NCBI GenBank assembly: GCA_012934845.2
Contig: WNNJ02002553.1
Location: 186,001 to 250,000 of the forward strand
Origin: Pomphorhynchus laevis
Lineage: Eukaryota > Acanthocephala > Palaeacanthocephala > Echinorhynchida > Pomphorhynchidae
Reading direction: 5' to 3'
DNA length: 64,000 nucleotides
Part shown: piece after piece, positions 62,166 through 64,000 of the stretch
Position numbering within the stretch: the first letter of the stretch is position 1
Layout of the letters: the number at the start of each line of letters is the position of its first letter
Notes under the pieces: generated by a model
Told to the model about the DNA's origin: nothing
Database searches by the model: none
What the model saw: only the letters and a program-made list of their open reading frames with translations
Program-made: the position numbers and the translations under genes

Positions 62166-63095
62166 GCATTTCTAATCCATAATCATTTTTATTTTTGATT
62201 AGATAGTATCACTGGAACAAAAAGTAAAACCATTAAAACTATTTGTGACCATTTACAATTAAAACCATTTAAATAATTGAAAAAAATAAAAGAAGATTAC
62301 GGGTTTAGGGTTTACTATCATAAACAATTGAATAATTTAATAAAGATATTAGAAATGCGAAAATGTTATCTAGATATGAACATTAAATTATGAACATTTT
62401 ATAAAATGTTCATTTATTTATTCTTTGTTCCAGTGATACAATCTAATTAAAAGTATAAGAAGATTACGGGTTTAGGGTTTACTATCATAAACATTTGAAT
62501 AATTTAATAAAGATATTAGAAATGCGAAAATGTTATCTAGATATGAACATTAAATTATGAACATTTTATAAAATGTTTATTTATTTATTCTTTTGTCCAG
62601 TGATACTATCTTATCAAAAGTATAAGAAGATTACGGGTTTAGGGTTTACTATCATAAACAATTGAATAATTTTATAAAGATATTAGAAATGCGAAAATTT
62701 TATCTAGATATGAACATTAAATTATGAACATTTTATGAAATGTTCATTTATTTATTCTTTGTTGCAGTGATACAATCTAATCAAAAGTATAAGAAGATTA
62801 CGGGTTTATGGTTTACTATCATAAACAATTGAATAATTTTATAAAGATATTAGAAATGCGAAAATGTTATCTAGATATAAACATTAGATAATATCTCTAT
62901 TAAATTATTCAAATGTTTATGATAGTAAACCCTAAACCCATAATCTTCTTTTGTTTTTTATTAGATAGTATCACTGGAACAAAGAATAAATAAATAAACA
63001 TTTTATAAAATCTTCATAATTTAATGTTCATATCTAGATAACATTTTCACATTTCTAATATCTTTATTAAATTATTTAATCCTTTTATATGATGA
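62166..63095. repeat. 167-bp tandem repeat, bounded by inverted units
   Basis: Units begin AGAAGATTACGGGTTTAGGG at 62291, 62458, 62625 and 62792 (period 167 bp). The fourth runs into an inverted unit at 62888-63092, and a partial inverted unit precedes the array at 62166-62225. The first unit with its left flank is bounded by TATCACTGGAACAAA (62207-62221) and TTTGTTCCAGTGATA (62424-62438), i.e. 13-bp terminal inverted repeats plus TA, like a mariner-type MITE from which the array may have grown. Confidence 0.8.
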
Positions 63096-64000
63096 TAAAT
63101 CAATTATAAATCCGTAACAGCTGCCTTTATACTGTGCTACTAATAATATCATTTGTCAATCTTTCTAACGTTGATGTGTTTGCTTAAAACTATTTTCAAA
63201 TAGTTTAAATCAAAATGTGAAATATTATTATATATCAGAAGATATATATTAAGGTGGTTTCATATTGTTTCTGAAACACCGCAATTCCATATTTTAAGTT
63301 AATAAGGTTTTGTAGCTTTAGTTGATAAGGTTGTAGCTTTCATTTGTTTGGAAATGAGTGTGTGTAAATTACAAAACTTTTAAATGATTTTTACAGACAT
63401 GTTTTAGTCCAAATATGTGTTCTGAAAGAGTAGGTGTATCATAAATAACACTACGCTGCAGAATTTGGTAATGTTGATGTCTTTTATTTAGGTGACTGTG
63501 GACGCCAACATCTGTTTTCCTTGTATCTATTAGTTCCCTACATATGCACAACCATACCGCTTTTAAAACTTAACTGGTAAACTACTTGTTTAATTATTTG
63601 ATCCGTAGAAATTTTAACTAATTTCGAAAAATGTTGTTAATATCCTGCGTTCGCGATGCACATTTATTGTTGGGTTGCGATTTAAAATCTATACGTGGCA
63701 TTCAATGGTTTAGTATTAAGTCATCACACAGTTTAGTATCTAAGAACTAATTTATTATTCGATAACTAATTTTGAACTAATTTAAATAAGAATCACATTT
63801 ACAAAAGAAAAGCAAATTTACAACTTAAAACTTAAGTTCAAAGTCGTTGACGAATATTTGAGTTGTTATTACTGGTGTTGAACTGTTTACTGCTGGAGGA
63901 AGTTACCTTCTGTTAAGCGATAAAATCATTTTCAAAGAACTAATTGTGAACTTATATTTACCTATAGGTTTACTTATTTTTAAGCTATAAAAGTAGCAAA
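63096..64000. other. No feature seen
   Basis: AT-rich. No exon of the DPAGT1 remainder recognised and no repeat shared with the rest of the window. Confidence 0.4.

Noticed and set aside
62291-62900. TTTAGGG-like telomere motifs (GGGTTTAGGGTTTA) in each 167-bp unit
   Set aside because: Only one and a half copies per unit, embedded in a longer monomer; not a telomeric array.
1-64000. CRISPR arrays, bacterial operons, rRNA and tRNA genes
   Set aside because: None seen; the gene structure is eukaryotic and the repeats are transposon-derived or satellite-like.

Overview
The window is AT-rich eukaryotic DNA, almost certainly from an invertebrate animal. The evidence is spliced host genes with GT-AG introns (a DPAGT1/ALG7 homologue and two ribosomal stalk P1 genes) set in a mass of non-LTR retrotransposons. 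I cannot place the phylum. No bacterial, viral, tRNA or rRNA features were seen.

Layout. Positions 1-33,960 are mostly LINE debris. L2-like elements (families A and B here), CR1-like elements (C, D, E, G) and one restriction-endonuclease-type LINE (R2/HERO superclade) sit in both orientations and in each other. One nest can be ordered from the sequence: a unit of unknown repeat X plus CR1-like E occurs twice (10592-12979 and 20368-22195). The first copy was hit by an L2-like A element (11284-12609), and its E part is also cut short by a CR1-like C element (12980-20367). The R2/HERO-like element (16873-20337) landed in C's 3' UTR with a 15-bp target duplication. Positions 34,743-36,356 hold two diverged P1 genes. 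Positions 36,860-39,900 hold a decayed Penelope-like element with repeats on both sides. Positions 40,630-42,480 are an old L2 relic. Around 43,030-43,403 a minus-strand gene of unknown identity shows small exons ending in an acidic tail. Positions 46,075-50,405 hold a nearly full-length but broken L2-like element (F). Positions 52,985-60,049 hold four exons of DPAGT1, whose introns carry a Penelope fragment, an L2-like insertion, a minisatellite and foldback repeats. The last 4 kb is AT-rich with a 167-bp tandem repeat.

Most notable: (1) a nine-cysteine motif with identical spacing begins both the R2/HERO-like protein and ORF1 of the unrelated L2-like F element; (2) a 3'-terminal hairpin shared by the L2-like families is kept by compensating base changes; (3) there is an unusual number of perfect short palindromes, one visibly created inside a LINE of known consensus; (4) an empty/filled site pair and a TSD-defined nest allow insertions to be read at base level.
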